Origin: Nocardioides phosphati
GTDB taxonomy: Bacteria; Actinomycetota; Actinomycetes; Propionibacteriales; Nocardioidaceae
Assembly (NCBI RefSeq): GCF_014646375.1
Contig: NZ_BMNI01000013.1
Coordinates: forward strand, 1-61,124
DNA: 61,124 bases
Direction of reading: 5' to 3'
The position numbers and the translations under genes are program-made. Below are positions 8,152-16,940 of this stretch, one piece after another (position 1 is the stretch's first letter; each line of letters starts with the position of its first letter). Under the pieces are notes generated by a model. It ran no database searches. It was given only the letters and a program-made list of their open reading frames with translations, and had not been told where the DNA came from.

Positions 8152-8667
8152 TCAGGCCTTGCCCGCGCGCTGGAGGCGCGCCCACAGGTGCGGCTGCAGC
8201 GGCTGGTCGGCGGCGGCCATGTCGTAGGCGTAGAGCAGGTCGCCCTCGACGTTGCCGTAGAGCCGCTTGCCGCCCTGCACGGGCTTCGCGGTCTCGGTCA
8301 CGCCGATCGCGTCGGTGACGATCTCGAGCTTGCCGCCCTCGGCGTTGCCGACCCAGACCTCGACGATGCCGGTGTTGTGGGTCAGCACGAACTCGACCTT
8401 GCCGACGCCCATGCCGGTCTGCTTGCAGCGCAGGAACCCGGTCTCGATCGCCGCCTTGCGGACCTCGTTGCCCTCGTCGTCGACGATCCACGAGCGCGCC
8501 ATGTAGTGGAAGAACGGCCGCCCGTCGTGCGTGAAGATCAGCTCCTGGCCGAACTGGAACGGATCGATCGTCGGGTAGTCACCGTGGCCGTTGCCACGCC
8601 AGGTGCCGAGCATCCAGGCCACGGGGCCCATGTCGGGGTGCAGGTCGGAAGGGAGCTCGAACGCCAT
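8152..8667 (-). CDS. Nitrobindin-family haem protein (peroxynitrite isomerase)
   Basis: A 171-residue FABP-like beta-barrel. The family motif GTWRGNGHGDYP occurs near residue 20 and the C-terminal PHLWARLQR carries the histidine that ligates haem in nitrobindins. Known members bind ferric haem and turn peroxynitrite into nitrate. The length is close to the mycobacterial protein. The start codon is only 23 nt from the divergent DsrE gene. A -10-like TAGAAT ends 7 nt before the ATG, so the mRNA is probably leaderless. Confidence 0.9.
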   Translation of the reverse strand: MAFELPSDLHPDMGPVAWMLGTWRGNGHGDYPTIDPFQFGQELIFTHDGRPFFHYMARSWIVDDEGNEVRKAAIETGFLRCKQTGMGVGKVEFVLTHNTGIVEVWVGNAEGGKLEIVTDAIGVTETAKPVQGGKRLYGNVEGDLLYAYDMAAADQPLQPHLWARLQRAGKA

Positions 8668-8674
8668 GGACGGG

Positions 8675-8684
8675 ATTCTAGGCT
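8675..8684. promoter_or_regulatory. Overlapping divergent -10 elements
   Basis: On the plus strand TAGGCT (8679-8684) ends 6 nt before ATG 8691. On the minus strand TAGAAT (8680-8675) ends 7 nt before ATG 8667. The two boxes share the central TA, so one 10-bp element would serve both nitrobindin and DsrE as leaderless transcripts. The -35 regions are weak on both sides. Confidence 0.55.
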
Positions 8685-8690
8685 GTCCCC

Positions 8691-9050
8691 ATGCGAGCCC
8701 TGAGGATCAAGGTCACCTGCGGCCCCGAAGACGCCGAACGCTGCAACCAGGCGTTCACGGTTGCCGCCATGGCTGTCGCGTCCGGCGCGGACGTCGGCCT
8801 GTGGCTGACCGGCGAAGCGGCCTGGTTCGGCACCCCGGGTCGCGCGGAGGCCTTCGACCTCCCGCTCGCGACCCCGCTGGCCGACCTGCGCGACGCCGTG
8901 CTCGCCGGCGGGCAGCTGACCGTCTGCACGCAGTGCGCGGACCGACGGGGCATCACCGCCGAGGACCTGCTCCCCGGCGTTCGGATCGCGGGCGCAGCCG
9001 TCTTCACCGAGGAGATCCTCGGCGAGGGCGTGCAGGCGCTCGTCTACTGA
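8691..9050 (+). CDS. DsrE/DsrF-like protein
   Basis: A 119-residue DsrE-like protein (MRALRIKVTCGPEDAERCNQAF, then VASGADVGLWLTGEAAW). The fold is shared with sulfur-relay subunits. It has Cys10, Cys18 and a CTQCADRRG pair near residue 83, where many sulfur carriers hold their active cysteine. The partner is unknown, but sulfur-transfer genes occur later in the window. It is transcribed divergently from nitrobindin through a very short shared promoter. Confidence 0.85.
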   Translation: MRALRIKVTCGPEDAERCNQAFTVAAMAVASGADVGLWLTGEAAWFGTPGRAEAFDLPLATPLADLRDAVLAGGQLTVCTQCADRRGITAEDLLPGVRIAGAAVFTEEILGEGVQALVY

Positions 9051-9083
9051 CTCGCCGGCCGGTGCGTGACCGTGGCGGCCGGG

Positions 9084-10571
9084 TCAGTAGGCGCCGCGGC
9101 TCATGACCACGGCCCGCGCCGTCTTGAGCATGATGATCACGTCGGTGACGATCGACCAGTTGTCGACGTAGTAGAGGTCCATGCGGATCGCCTCGTCGAA
9201 CGGCAGGTCACTGCGGCCCGAGATCTGCCACAGGCCGGTCAGGCCCGGGCGCACCAGCATCCGGCGGTGCATCTCCGGCGGGTAGAGCTCGACCTCGCGC
9301 GGGAGCGGCGGACGCGGGCCGACCAGCGACATGTCGCCGCGCAGGACGTCGAAGAGCTGCGGCAGCTCGTCGAGCGACCACTTGCGGATCGGCTTGCCGA
9401 TGCGGGTCACCCGCGGGTCCTCGCGCATCTTGAAGAGCACGTCGTCGACGTCGTTGAAGTCGCTCAGCTCCGCGAGCTTCTCGTCGGCGTTGACGACCAT
9501 CGAGCGGAACTTCGTCATCCGGAACGTCGTGCCGTTGCGGCCCGTGCGCTCCTGGCGGAAGAAGACCGGTCCCCCGTCGCCGAGCTTCACCGCCAGCGCG
9601 ATCGCGATCATCAGCGGCGAGAGCAGCAGGAGCATCAGCGACGCGACGAGCAAGTCGAAGGCACGCTTGGCCACACCGCCCGCACGGCGTACGCCCGGCT
9701 CCTCGATGTGGACGAGCGGGAGGCCGGCGAGGTGACGCATGTGGAGGCGCGGGCCGGCGATGTCGATGAGCGAGGGGACGACGACCAGGTCGACGTTGCG
9801 CCCCTCGAGCTCCCAGCCGATCTGGCGCAGCGCGCGCGAGGTCGAGGTGCCACCGCCACCGACGAGCACCGTGTGGGCGTCGGTGAGCTTGCACGCCTCG
9901 ACGATCGAGTCGACGCCTCCGAAGAGCGGGACCGGGAGGGTGATGTCGGCCTCGCGGGAGAGACCCGGCACGCAGGTGCCGACGACCTCGAACCCGAGCT
10001 GCGGGGTGCGGGCGAGCTGGGTCACCAGCTCGTCGAGGGCGCCCGGCTCGCAGACCGCGATGACGCGGGTGCGGAGCGCGCCGCGCCTGCGCAGCCCGTG
10101 GACCACCTTGCGCAGCGCGTAGCGGCCCACCGGCAGACCGATGAGGCCGGCGAGGAACATCAGGACGACGAACGGTCGCGACACCTGGGTGTCGGAGACG
10201 AACGCCGCCGCACCGAGCGCGCCCGCGGCGACGAAGGTGCTGGTGACGACGAGCTGGAACTCCTCGTGGCCGGCGCCCAGGATCCGACGGCGGTAGGCGC
10301 CACGGGAGAGCAGGACGCTCAGCCAGACCAGCACGATCGGCACTCCGACGAACAGCGCACCGCGCGGGTTGGAGTCGGCCGGGAGGTAGGGCTCGAGCAG
10401 CGTCGAGAAGACGTACGCCGCGAGCGCGGCACCGGCGAGCACGGCGACGTCGAGGACGACCGCCGCGAGCACGACGCGGCGCAGCTGACGCGCAAGCGGG
10501 ACTTCCCGCTTGGCCGCCAGCGCGGTCGGTCGCTCCGCGAGGTACGTCACGTCGAGCCTCTCTTCCGCCAC
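9084..10571 (-). CDS. Undecaprenyl-phosphate sugar phosphotransferase
   Basis: A 495-residue polyprenyl glycosylphosphotransferase (WbaP/WcaJ type) that should start polysaccharide synthesis by placing a sugar phosphate on undecaprenyl phosphate. Membrane helices fill about residues 25-125, then a nucleotide-binding-like middle domain. One more helix (RAFDLLVASLMLLLLSPLM) leads to the catalytic core GPVFFRQERTGRNG, KFRSM, SLDELPQLFDVLRGDMSLVG and RPGLTGLWQISGR. I chose GTG 10571; the frame continues far upstream only because it runs antisense through the next gene. It is divergent from the Wzz/kinase gene. Confidence 0.93.
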   Translation of the reverse strand: MAEERLDVTYLAERPTALAAKREVPLARQLRRVVLAAVVLDVAVLAGAALAAYVFSTLLEPYLPADSNPRGALFVGVPIVLVWLSVLLSRGAYRRRILGAGHEEFQLVVTSTFVAAGALGAAAFVSDTQVSRPFVVLMFLAGLIGLPVGRYALRKVVHGLRRRGALRTRVIAVCEPGALDELVTQLARTPQLGFEVVGTCVPGLSREADITLPVPLFGGVDSIVEACKLTDAHTVLVGGGGTSTSRALRQIGWELEGRNVDLVVVPSLIDIAGPRLHMRHLAGLPLVHIEEPGVRRAGGVAKRAFDLLVASLMLLLLSPLMIAIALAVKLGDGGPVFFRQERTGRNGTTFRMTKFRSMVVNADEKLAELSDFNDVDDVLFKMREDPRVTRIGKPIRKWSLDELPQLFDVLRGDMSLVGPRPPLPREVELYPPEMHRRMLVRPGLTGLWQISGRSDLPFDEAIRMDLYYVDNWSIVTDVIIMLKTARAVVMSRGAY

Positions 10572-10805
10572 AGACCCCCGTCCTTCACACAACGAGGCAG
10601 TGCACCAGTGGTGACGCCACCGCCTCAGTATCCCCTCTGGACTAGACAGGGACTGGACTTTGCAGGAACTCGCGCCGCAGGACGCCGCCCGAATGCCCTC
10701 CCTACACGAACACACCGCTGGGACGGGCCACGAAGCGTGGCGGGCGTGTCTAGACTCCCGCAGAGAACCGGCAGCCTTCACTGCTGCCCTGACGCAAGGA
10801 TCCCG

Positions 10806-12203
10806 GTGGATTTCAAGAACCTGATGCGCGTGGCTCGGCGCCGCTGGCGGTCGATCGCGGCGATGTTCCTCCTCGCGCTCTCGGTCAGCTTCGCGTTCTC
10901 GCTGACGACCACGCCGGTCTACGAGTCGCAGACGCGGATCTACATCACCGCGGACAGCACCAGCGGCCAGGGCAATGACATCGGCGCGAACTACTTCCTG
11001 GTCTCGCAGATCAAGTCGTACGCACAGCTGGCCAACCACGCCGAGGTGCTCAAGCGCACCGCTGAGGCGCTCGACGACAACGTCACCGCTGCCGACCTCG
11101 CCGGGCGGATCAGCGCGACCGCGCTCCCGGAGTCGCTGATCCTGCAGGTCACCACGCACGACACCAACCCTGAGCGCGCGCAGAAGATCGCCCAGGCCCA
11201 CGCCATCGTCCTCACCTCCTACCTGGAGGAGCTCGAGACACCCAAGGGCGACGAGAACCCCCAGATCAAGGCGACGCTGACCGACCCGGCGACGTACAAC
11301 CCGAAGCCGATCGCGCCCCGCACCCTGCTCAACACCGTCATCGCTGCGCTGCTCGGCCTCGTCCTGGGCTGCGGTCTCGCCCTCGTGCGCGAGCTGCTCG
11401 ACAACACGATCCACAGCATGGAGGAGATGGAGAAGACGATCGACGCCCCCGTCATGGCGTCCGTCGGCATCGACCCCGAGATCGAGCGCAAGCCGCTGCT
11501 CACCGACCTGAGCGGCTTCTCGATCCGTGGCGAGGCGTTCCGCGTCCTCCGCACGAACCTGCAGTTCCTGGACCTCGACTCCGAGATCAAGTCGCTCGTC
11601 ATCACCTCCGCCACCGCCGGCGAGGGCAAGACGACGACGTCGGCCAACCTCGCGATCGCGCTCGCCCAGACCGGCCGCCGCGTGCTGGTCGTCGACGGCG
11701 ACCTGCGCCGCCCGCGCATCGCCCGCCTCATGGGCCTCGAGGGCGCGGTCGGCCTGACCACCGTCCTCGTCGGTCGCACCGAGCTCGACGCGAGCATCCA
11801 GAAGCACAAGGAGAGCGGCGTCTACGTCCTCGCCTCCGGCCCCACCCCGCCGAACCCCTCGGAGATCCTGCAGTCGCGTGCCGCGCGCGACCTGATCCTC
11901 CAGCTGCGCGACAAGTTCGACGCCGTCATCATCGACGCCCCGCCGATCCTGCCGGTCGCCGACGCGACGATCCTCGCCACCATCTGCGACGGCGCGATCC
12001 TGGTGACGCGTCACGGCAAGACCCCGCGCGACCACGTGCAGACCGCGGCCCAGCGCCTCCGCTCGGTCAACGCCAAGCTGCTCGGCGCCGTCGTCAACTT
12101 CGTGCCGAAGCAGGCGGCCGGCGGTTACTACTATTACTACTACTACGCCGAGCAGGAGACCCGTCCGAAGACGGGTGGCCGCCGCAAGGAGACCACCAAG
12201 TGA
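10806..12203 (+). CDS. Wzz chain-length / bacterial tyrosine kinase fusion (CapAB-type)
   Basis: A 465-residue BY-kinase fused to its Wzz activator. Two membrane helices (about residues 16-35 and 175-195) flank the outside Wzz domain. The cytosolic kinase has Walker A ATAGEGKTTT at 269-278, Walker A-prime VLVVDGDLRRPR near 295 and Walker B VIIDAPP near 375. The tail carries seven tyrosines in a row (Tyr441-447), the autophosphorylation cluster of such kinases, followed by a basic end. GTG 10806 has AAGGA 4 nt upstream. It controls polymer length by cycling phosphorylation. It overlaps the ugd start (GTGA). Confidence 0.95.
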   Translation: MDFKNLMRVARRRWRSIAAMFLLALSVSFAFSLTTTPVYESQTRIYITADSTSGQGNDIGANYFLVSQIKSYAQLANHAEVLKRTAEALDDNVTAADLAGRISATALPESLILQVTTHDTNPERAQKIAQAHAIVLTSYLEELETPKGDENPQIKATLTDPATYNPKPIAPRTLLNTVIAALLGLVLGCGLALVRELLDNTIHSMEEMEKTIDAPVMASVGIDPEIERKPLLTDLSGFSIRGEAFRVLRTNLQFLDLDSEIKSLVITSATAGEGKTTTSANLAIALAQTGRRVLVVDGDLRRPRIARLMGLEGAVGLTTVLVGRTELDASIQKHKESGVYVLASGPTPPNPSEILQSRAARDLILQLRDKFDAVIIDAPPILPVADATILATICDGAILVTRHGKTPRDHVQTAAQRLRSVNAKLLGAVVNFVPKQAAGGYYYYYYYAEQETRPKTGGRRKETTK

Positions 12204-13552
12204 AGGTCACCTTCGCTGAGCCCACGGGCACCGTGATGTCGGTGTTCGGCTGCGGCTACCTGGGCGCTGTCCACGCTGCGGCGATGGTGGCCGTCGGCCA
12301 CACGGTCATCGGCATCGAGCCCAACGCCCAGCGCCGCGAGAACCTCGCCGAAGGCCGCACCCCGTTCTTCGAGCCCGGCTTCGAGGAGCTCCTCGGAGAC
12401 GCGATCGCCACCGGTCGCCTCCGCTTCACCGACGACCCGGCGGCCGCCGCCGAGGCGACGATCCACTTCCTCTGCGTCGGCACGCCCCAGACCGCGGGCC
12501 AGCAGAAGGCCGACCTCTCCTACCTCGAGGCCGCCTTCACCGGCCTGCTCCCCCACCTGAAGGCCGGCGACGTCATCGCCGGCAAGTCGACGGTCCCCGC
12601 CAACACCGCGGGCCTGCTCAACGAGCGCGTCGTGGAGCACGGATCCGGTGCGCGGCTGGTGTGGAACCCCGAGTTCCTGCGCGAGGGCTATGCCATCGAG
12701 GACACCCTCCGTCCCGAGCGGGTCGTCATCGGCGTCGGGGACGACGCCGAGGACCGGGCCGCGGGCGAGCGCCTCGCCGCGGCGTACGCAGGGCTGGAGA
12801 CGGACGGTCCGCTCATCGTGACCGACCTCGTCACCGCCGAGCTCGCGAAGGTCGCCAGCAACGCCTACCTGGCCACCAAGATCTCGTTCATCAACGCGAT
12901 GGCCGAGCTCTGCGACGTGGCCGGCGCCGACGTCAGCGACCTCGCCGACATCATGGGCGCCGACAGCCGCATCGGCCGCAAGTTCCTCAACGCCGGCATC
13001 GGTTTCGGCGGCGGCTGCTTGCCCAAGGACATCCGCGCGTTCATGCACCGCGCCGGTGAGCTCGGCGCTGCCGACACGCTCTTCTTCCTCCGCGAGGTCG
13101 ACCGGATCAACCTCCAGCGGCGCGAGGCCGTGGTCGAGCTGGCCACGGTCATGCTCGGCGGCGACCTCTCCGGCAAGCGGGTCACGGTCCTCGGCGCGGC
13201 GTTCAAGCCCGACAGCGACGACATCCGCGACTCGCCCTCGCTCGCGATCGCCGCCGCCCTCCACGGCGCCGGCGCGCACGTCCGGGTGACCGACCCGCAC
13301 GCCATTCGCAACGCGCGCGAGGCCAGCCCCCAGCTCGACTACGTCGACGACATCGAGAAGGCCTGCACCGAGGCCGAGCTCGTCGTCCTCCTGACCGAGT
13401 GGCGCCAGTTCCGTGACCTCGACCCGGCCGCGACCGGCGAGCTCGTGTCCGGGCGCAAGATCATCGACGGCCGCAACGTCCTCGACGCGGCCGCCTGGCG
13501 CGCGGCAGGCTGGGAGTACCGCTGCCTGGGCCGCCCGCGCCTCGGAGGCTGA
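12200..13552 (+). CDS. ugd: UDP-glucose/nucleotide-sugar 6-dehydrogenase
   Basis: A 450-residue NAD-dependent dehydrogenase that oxidises UDP-glucose to UDP-glucuronate in two steps. The N-terminal Rossmann motif is VFGCGYLGAVHAAAMVAVGH. The middle contains KSTVPANT and the NPEFLREGYAIED strand; the catalytic Cys273 is in GFGGGCLPKDIRA. The C-terminal domain carries GAAFKPDSDDIRDSPS. UDP-mannose or UDP-GlcNAc relatives share these motifs, but the UDP-xylose synthase nearby argues for UDP-glucose. GTG 12200 overlaps the kinase stop. Confidence 0.93.
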   Translation: MKVTFAEPTGTVMSVFGCGYLGAVHAAAMVAVGHTVIGIEPNAQRRENLAEGRTPFFEPGFEELLGDAIATGRLRFTDDPAAAAEATIHFLCVGTPQTAGQQKADLSYLEAAFTGLLPHLKAGDVIAGKSTVPANTAGLLNERVVEHGSGARLVWNPEFLREGYAIEDTLRPERVVIGVGDDAEDRAAGERLAAAYAGLETDGPLIVTDLVTAELAKVASNAYLATKISFINAMAELCDVAGADVSDLADIMGADSRIGRKFLNAGIGFGGGCLPKDIRAFMHRAGELGAADTLFFLREVDRINLQRREAVVELATVMLGGDLSGKRVTVLGAAFKPDSDDIRDSPSLAIAAALHGAGAHVRVTDPHAIRNAREASPQLDYVDDIEKACTEAELVVLLTEWRQFRDLDPAATGELVSGRKIIDGRNVLDAAAWRAAGWEYRCLGRPRLGG

Positions 13553-13555
13553 GGC

Positions 13556-14857
13556 GTGGTCGGGCGCGTCCTCGCGCAGGCGATGTGGCCGTTCATGCTG
13601 GTGGCGTTCGTCTTCGTCACCCGCGACCAGCTGCTCTTCGCCGCGGCGGCGTTCATCCTGTCGGGGTTCCTGATCGCGCTGATCGGCCTGGGGCCTGACC
13701 GCCTGGGGCGCTACATCGTGATCGCCGCGCTGCTGACGGCCCCGATCAACGACAAGGACCTGCGCCCGTTGCCGGGCGGCCCGGTCACCTTCTCCGACGT
13801 CTTCCTGCTCCTCGGCTTCGCGCTGCTGCTGCCGGCGCTCACCCGCCGCGGGGTCGTGCTGCCGCTCGACTGGGTGCTCGGCGCGCTGATCATCATGTTC
13901 CTGGTGCTGATCACGGCGCTGCTGGTCGAGGCGCCGGTCGAGGCACTCGGCTACGGCACCCGGCTCGTGGCCACCGCCGTGGTCATCCCGTTCCTCTTCC
14001 TGATCTGGCGACCCGAACGACGAACGATCGAGATCCTCGTCTGGGCCTACATCGTCGGCCAGCTCGGCTCGATCGCCTGGGCCGTCGTCGAGCACCACAG
14101 CCGCTGGGACGGCCTCGCCACCCACCCGAACTTCTTCGGCATGGCCGGCACGACGGCCCTGGCCCTGCTCGTCCACAAGTGGTTCACCACGACCGGCCGG
14201 GAGCGGAGCCTGGCACTCGCCGCCGCGGTCGTCGTGGCCGGCGGCATCTACATGAGCGGCAGCCGCGCAGCCCTCATCGTCACGGTCGTCATGGCGCTCA
14301 TCGTGCCGTTCGTCGAGCGCACCAGCGCCTCGGCGTTCAGCGTGCTGGCAGGCGGCGTGATCGCGCTGCTCGTCCTGCAGTGGGCGATCCGCTACGCCGG
14401 CGAGGACTCCGCGCTCGGCCGCCTCACCGGCGGCGGCACCGCCGAGGGCTCCGACACCGAACGCCGCGACAAGCTGGCGATCGGCATCGACAAGTGGACG
14501 CACTCCCCCATCTGGGGCAATGCCTTCGACGGCACCGCCCTCGACGCCCACAACATCTACCTCGAGGTCGCCATCGGCATCGGCGTCGTCGGCCTCTTCG
14601 GCTTCCTGCTCGTGCTCTGGTCCGGCTCGCGCTCGCTCTTCACCGACCACCCGCTCCGCCGGCTCAGCTACCCGGCCGTGGCCTTCGCGGCGACCGGCAT
14701 GCTGACCAACTCGCTGTGGGACCGCTTCGTCTGGTGCGCGGTCGCCCTCAGCATCCTCGCCGTCATCCCGCTCACCGGCGAGGATCTCCCGCCCGACGAG
14801 CCCGATGCGCAAGACTCCCCCTCCCTCCCCCACGACACGAAGGTGGCCACCCTGTGA
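13556..14857 (+). CDS. O-antigen ligase/polymerase-like membrane protein (Wzy-type)
   Basis: A 433-residue integral membrane protein with about ten to twelve hydrophobic segments. The large outside loop characteristic of the Wzy/WaaL family sits at about residues 280-325 and ends in GIDKWTHSPIWGNAFDGTALDAHNIYLEVA, where the conserved histidine is found. It should polymerise lipid-linked repeat units at the outer face of the membrane. The weak sequence conservation of the family makes polymerase versus ligase undecidable. Start GTG 13556 lies 3 nt after the ugd stop. The C-terminal tail is acidic and probably cytosolic. Its stop overlaps the FkbM start. Confidence 0.85.
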   Translation: MVGRVLAQAMWPFMLVAFVFVTRDQLLFAAAAFILSGFLIALIGLGPDRLGRYIVIAALLTAPINDKDLRPLPGGPVTFSDVFLLLGFALLLPALTRRGVVLPLDWVLGALIIMFLVLITALLVEAPVEALGYGTRLVATAVVIPFLFLIWRPERRTIEILVWAYIVGQLGSIAWAVVEHHSRWDGLATHPNFFGMAGTTALALLVHKWFTTTGRERSLALAAAVVVAGGIYMSGSRAALIVTVVMALIVPFVERTSASAFSVLAGGVIALLVLQWAIRYAGEDSALGRLTGGGTAEGSDTERRDKLAIGIDKWTHSPIWGNAFDGTALDAHNIYLEVAIGIGVVGLFGFLLVLWSGSRSLFTDHPLRRLSYPAVAFAATGMLTNSLWDRFVWCAVALSILAVIPLTGEDLPPDEPDAQDSPSLPHDTKVATL

Positions 14858-15651
14858 GCCGGTCCCCGCGACTCGCCGTACGCCGCGTCCAGCAGACGCT
14901 CCGCTTCCCCAACGGCCCGAAGGTCCTGCTGGACCTCGCCGCCAGCCGCTCGCCGTGGGCGCCCGACGCGCTGGCGTTCAAGCTGCGCAACGGCCAGGTC
15001 GTGCACTGCCCCAACGTGCCCGGCGCGCGCGTCCCCGTCTACGAGGTCTTCGCCGAGGACTGCTACCGCTTCGACGAGCTGCTCGAGGGCCTGCCGGCCG
15101 CTCCGGTCGTGCTCGACATCGGCGGCCACATCGGCTGCTTCTCGCTCGGCCTCGCCGAGGCCAGCAAGACCGCGCGCATCCACACCTACGAGGCGTCGCC
15201 GTCGACCGCCTCGTGGCTGCAGAAGAACGTCGAGAGCAACAGCCTCGCCGACCGTGTCACGGTCCACCACAGCGCCGTCTCCAGCGAGCCGGGCATGCTC
15301 GAGTTCGCCGACAACGCCGGCGGCAGCAGCCTCAACGGCCTCACCGCGCCCGAGGGCTCGACCACGCTCGTGAAGGTCCCCGCGGTCACCTTCGACGACG
15401 CCGTCGCCGAGGCCGGTGGCCACGTCGACCTCGTCAAGATCGACGTCGAGGGCGCGGAGTACGGCATCTTCAGCGGCACCACCACGGCCTCGTGGGAGGG
15501 CGTGCAGCGCGTCGTCATGGAGTACCACGACGTCGCTGGCCACGACCTCACCGAGCTGCTCGAGGTGCTCTTCGCCGCCGGCCTGCGCCTCGTGCGCGTC
15601 GAGCCGGTCAACGACCGCCAGGGCACCGTCTGGCTGACCCGGGCCGCCTGA
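14854..15651 (+). CDS. FkbM-family methyltransferase (copy 1)
   Basis: A 265-residue SAM-dependent methyltransferase probably acting on a sugar hydroxyl of the polysaccharide. The SAM-binding loop VLDIGGHIGCFSLGLAEA is near residue 88, followed by the acidic YEASPSTASWL. The FkbM hallmark VDLVKIDVEGAEYGIF is near residue 190. Unlike copies 2 and 3 it keeps the usual DVEGAE motif. GTG 14854 overlaps the preceding stop and its own stop overlaps the next start (TGATG), so it belongs to the same plus-strand operon. Confidence 0.88.
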   Translation: MSRSPRLAVRRVQQTLRFPNGPKVLLDLAASRSPWAPDALAFKLRNGQVVHCPNVPGARVPVYEVFAEDCYRFDELLEGLPAAPVVLDIGGHIGCFSLGLAEASKTARIHTYEASPSTASWLQKNVESNSLADRVTVHHSAVSSEPGMLEFADNAGGSSLNGLTAPEGSTTLVKVPAVTFDDAVAEAGGHVDLVKIDVEGAEYGIFSGTTTASWEGVQRVVMEYHDVAGHDLTELLEVLFAAGLRLVRVEPVNDRQGTVWLTRAA

Positions 15652-16859
15652 TGCCGCTGCCCTCGGCCATCCAGCCCGCCTGGCCGCTGCTCAAGCGCGC
15701 CCACCTCACCGCGACCCGCGGCGTCGGCGCCGTCACCCGGCGTGCGACGTCGCTGGCGGGCGAGCGGGCGGTTCCCTCCATCGGCACGGTCAGCGTCGAC
15801 GAGACCGCCCGCCTGGACCCGCAGCACGTGCGGATCCACGAGGGTGGCCCGGCCGAGCACCTCGTGCGCGAGGTGCCCTTCGGCCAGCCGGCGCAGCACT
15901 GGGCGCTCGAGCGCCGCGCCGACTACGTCGTGCCGCGCCGCTTCACGCTGGAGATCAGCGACGGCGCCATCGTCGGCAACTACGCCGCCCACATCACCCC
16001 GGGCGGTGTGCTCGACTACGAGACCAGCACCTACTTCGGTGTCACCGGCTGGAAGGACCACCCGATCTTCCTGCGGGCCCGCCTGCCGCAGATGGAGCAC
16101 GTCGAGGGCACCCTGGTCTCGCTGGCGACCCGCGGCTCGCACGCGAACTACTACCACTTCCTGCTCGACGTCCTCCCTCGCTACGGCGTGCTGAAGGAGA
16201 CGATGCCGGACGTCCGGCCCGACGCCTGGTTCGTCAACACCGGCTCGGGCTACCAGCGCCAGCTGCTCGGGATGATCGGCCTCGGCGACGTGCGCGTCGT
16301 CCAGCCCGGCAAGGACGTCGCCGTGCGCGCCGACACGCTCCTCGCGCCGTGCATCCCCAACCCGGACCTGATCGCCCCCACGTGGACCACCGGCTGGCTC
16401 AAGGAGAACCTCCCCGCGAAGGAGACGGCCGACAAGCCCACCCGGCTCTACGTCACGCGCGGCTCGGCGAAGAACACCCGCCGCCTGGTCAACGAGGACG
16501 AGGTCATGGCCCGCCTCGCGCCGCTCGGCTTCGTCTCCTTCGACCCCGGCGCCCACAGCGTGCAGGAGCAGATCGACACCTTCACCCGGGCCGAGGTGAT
16601 CGTGGCGCCCCACGGTGCCGCGCTGTCGAACCTCGTCTTCTGCTCCCCCGGCGTCAAGGTGCTCGAGCTCTTCGCGCCGAAGTACGTCAACCCCTGCTAC
16701 TGGACGATCGCGGACAACATCCCCGACTCGACGTACCACTACCTCGTCTGCGGCGAGGACCACCGCCCGCCGGGCTCGCCGATGAACGGCGTGCTCACCG
16801 ACATCACCGTCGACCTGCGCGACTTCGAGCAGGCCCTCCAGCGCCTGCTCGACGCCTGA
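15651..16859 (+). CDS. Glycosyltransferase family 61-like (DUF563)
   Basis: A 402-residue protein of the DUF563/GT61 group. Recognisable pieces are HANYYHFLLDVLPRYGVL near residue 165, the RLYVTRGSAKNTRR segment near 265, and the EVIVAPHGAALSNLVFCSPGVKVLELF region near 320 with the family's APHGA signature. It should transfer a sugar, perhaps xylose given the UDP-xylose synthase nearby; the acceptor is unknown. It is the last gene of the plus-strand run and is followed by a strong terminator. Confidence 0.85.
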   Translation: MPLPSAIQPAWPLLKRAHLTATRGVGAVTRRATSLAGERAVPSIGTVSVDETARLDPQHVRIHEGGPAEHLVREVPFGQPAQHWALERRADYVVPRRFTLEISDGAIVGNYAAHITPGGVLDYETSTYFGVTGWKDHPIFLRARLPQMEHVEGTLVSLATRGSHANYYHFLLDVLPRYGVLKETMPDVRPDAWFVNTGSGYQRQLLGMIGLGDVRVVQPGKDVAVRADTLLAPCIPNPDLIAPTWTTGWLKENLPAKETADKPTRLYVTRGSAKNTRRLVNEDEVMARLAPLGFVSFDPGAHSVQEQIDTFTRAEVIVAPHGAALSNLVFCSPGVKVLELFAPKYVNPCYWTIADNIPDSTYHYLVCGEDHRPPGSPMNGVLTDITVDLRDFEQALQRLLDA

Positions 16860-16876
16860 GCGACACGACGTACGAC

Positions 16877-16908
16877 GAAGGGCCCGCGGCGATCGCCGCG
16901 GGCCCTTC
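16877..16908. terminator. Bidirectional hairpin terminator
   Basis: Perfect 14-bp stem GAAGGGCCCGCGGC / GCCGCGGGCCCTTC with loop GATC, between the convergent GT61 gene and UDP-xylose synthase gene. Confidence 0.88.
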
Positions 16909-16940
16909 CTCGTTGCTGGTGCTGCTGCTGTCGCTTCGCG

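Noticed and set aside
10572..12035. Long N-terminal extension of the sugar transferase frame on the minus strand
   Set aside because: It runs antisense through the Wzz/kinase gene. The plausible start is GTG 10571, after which membrane helices begin.
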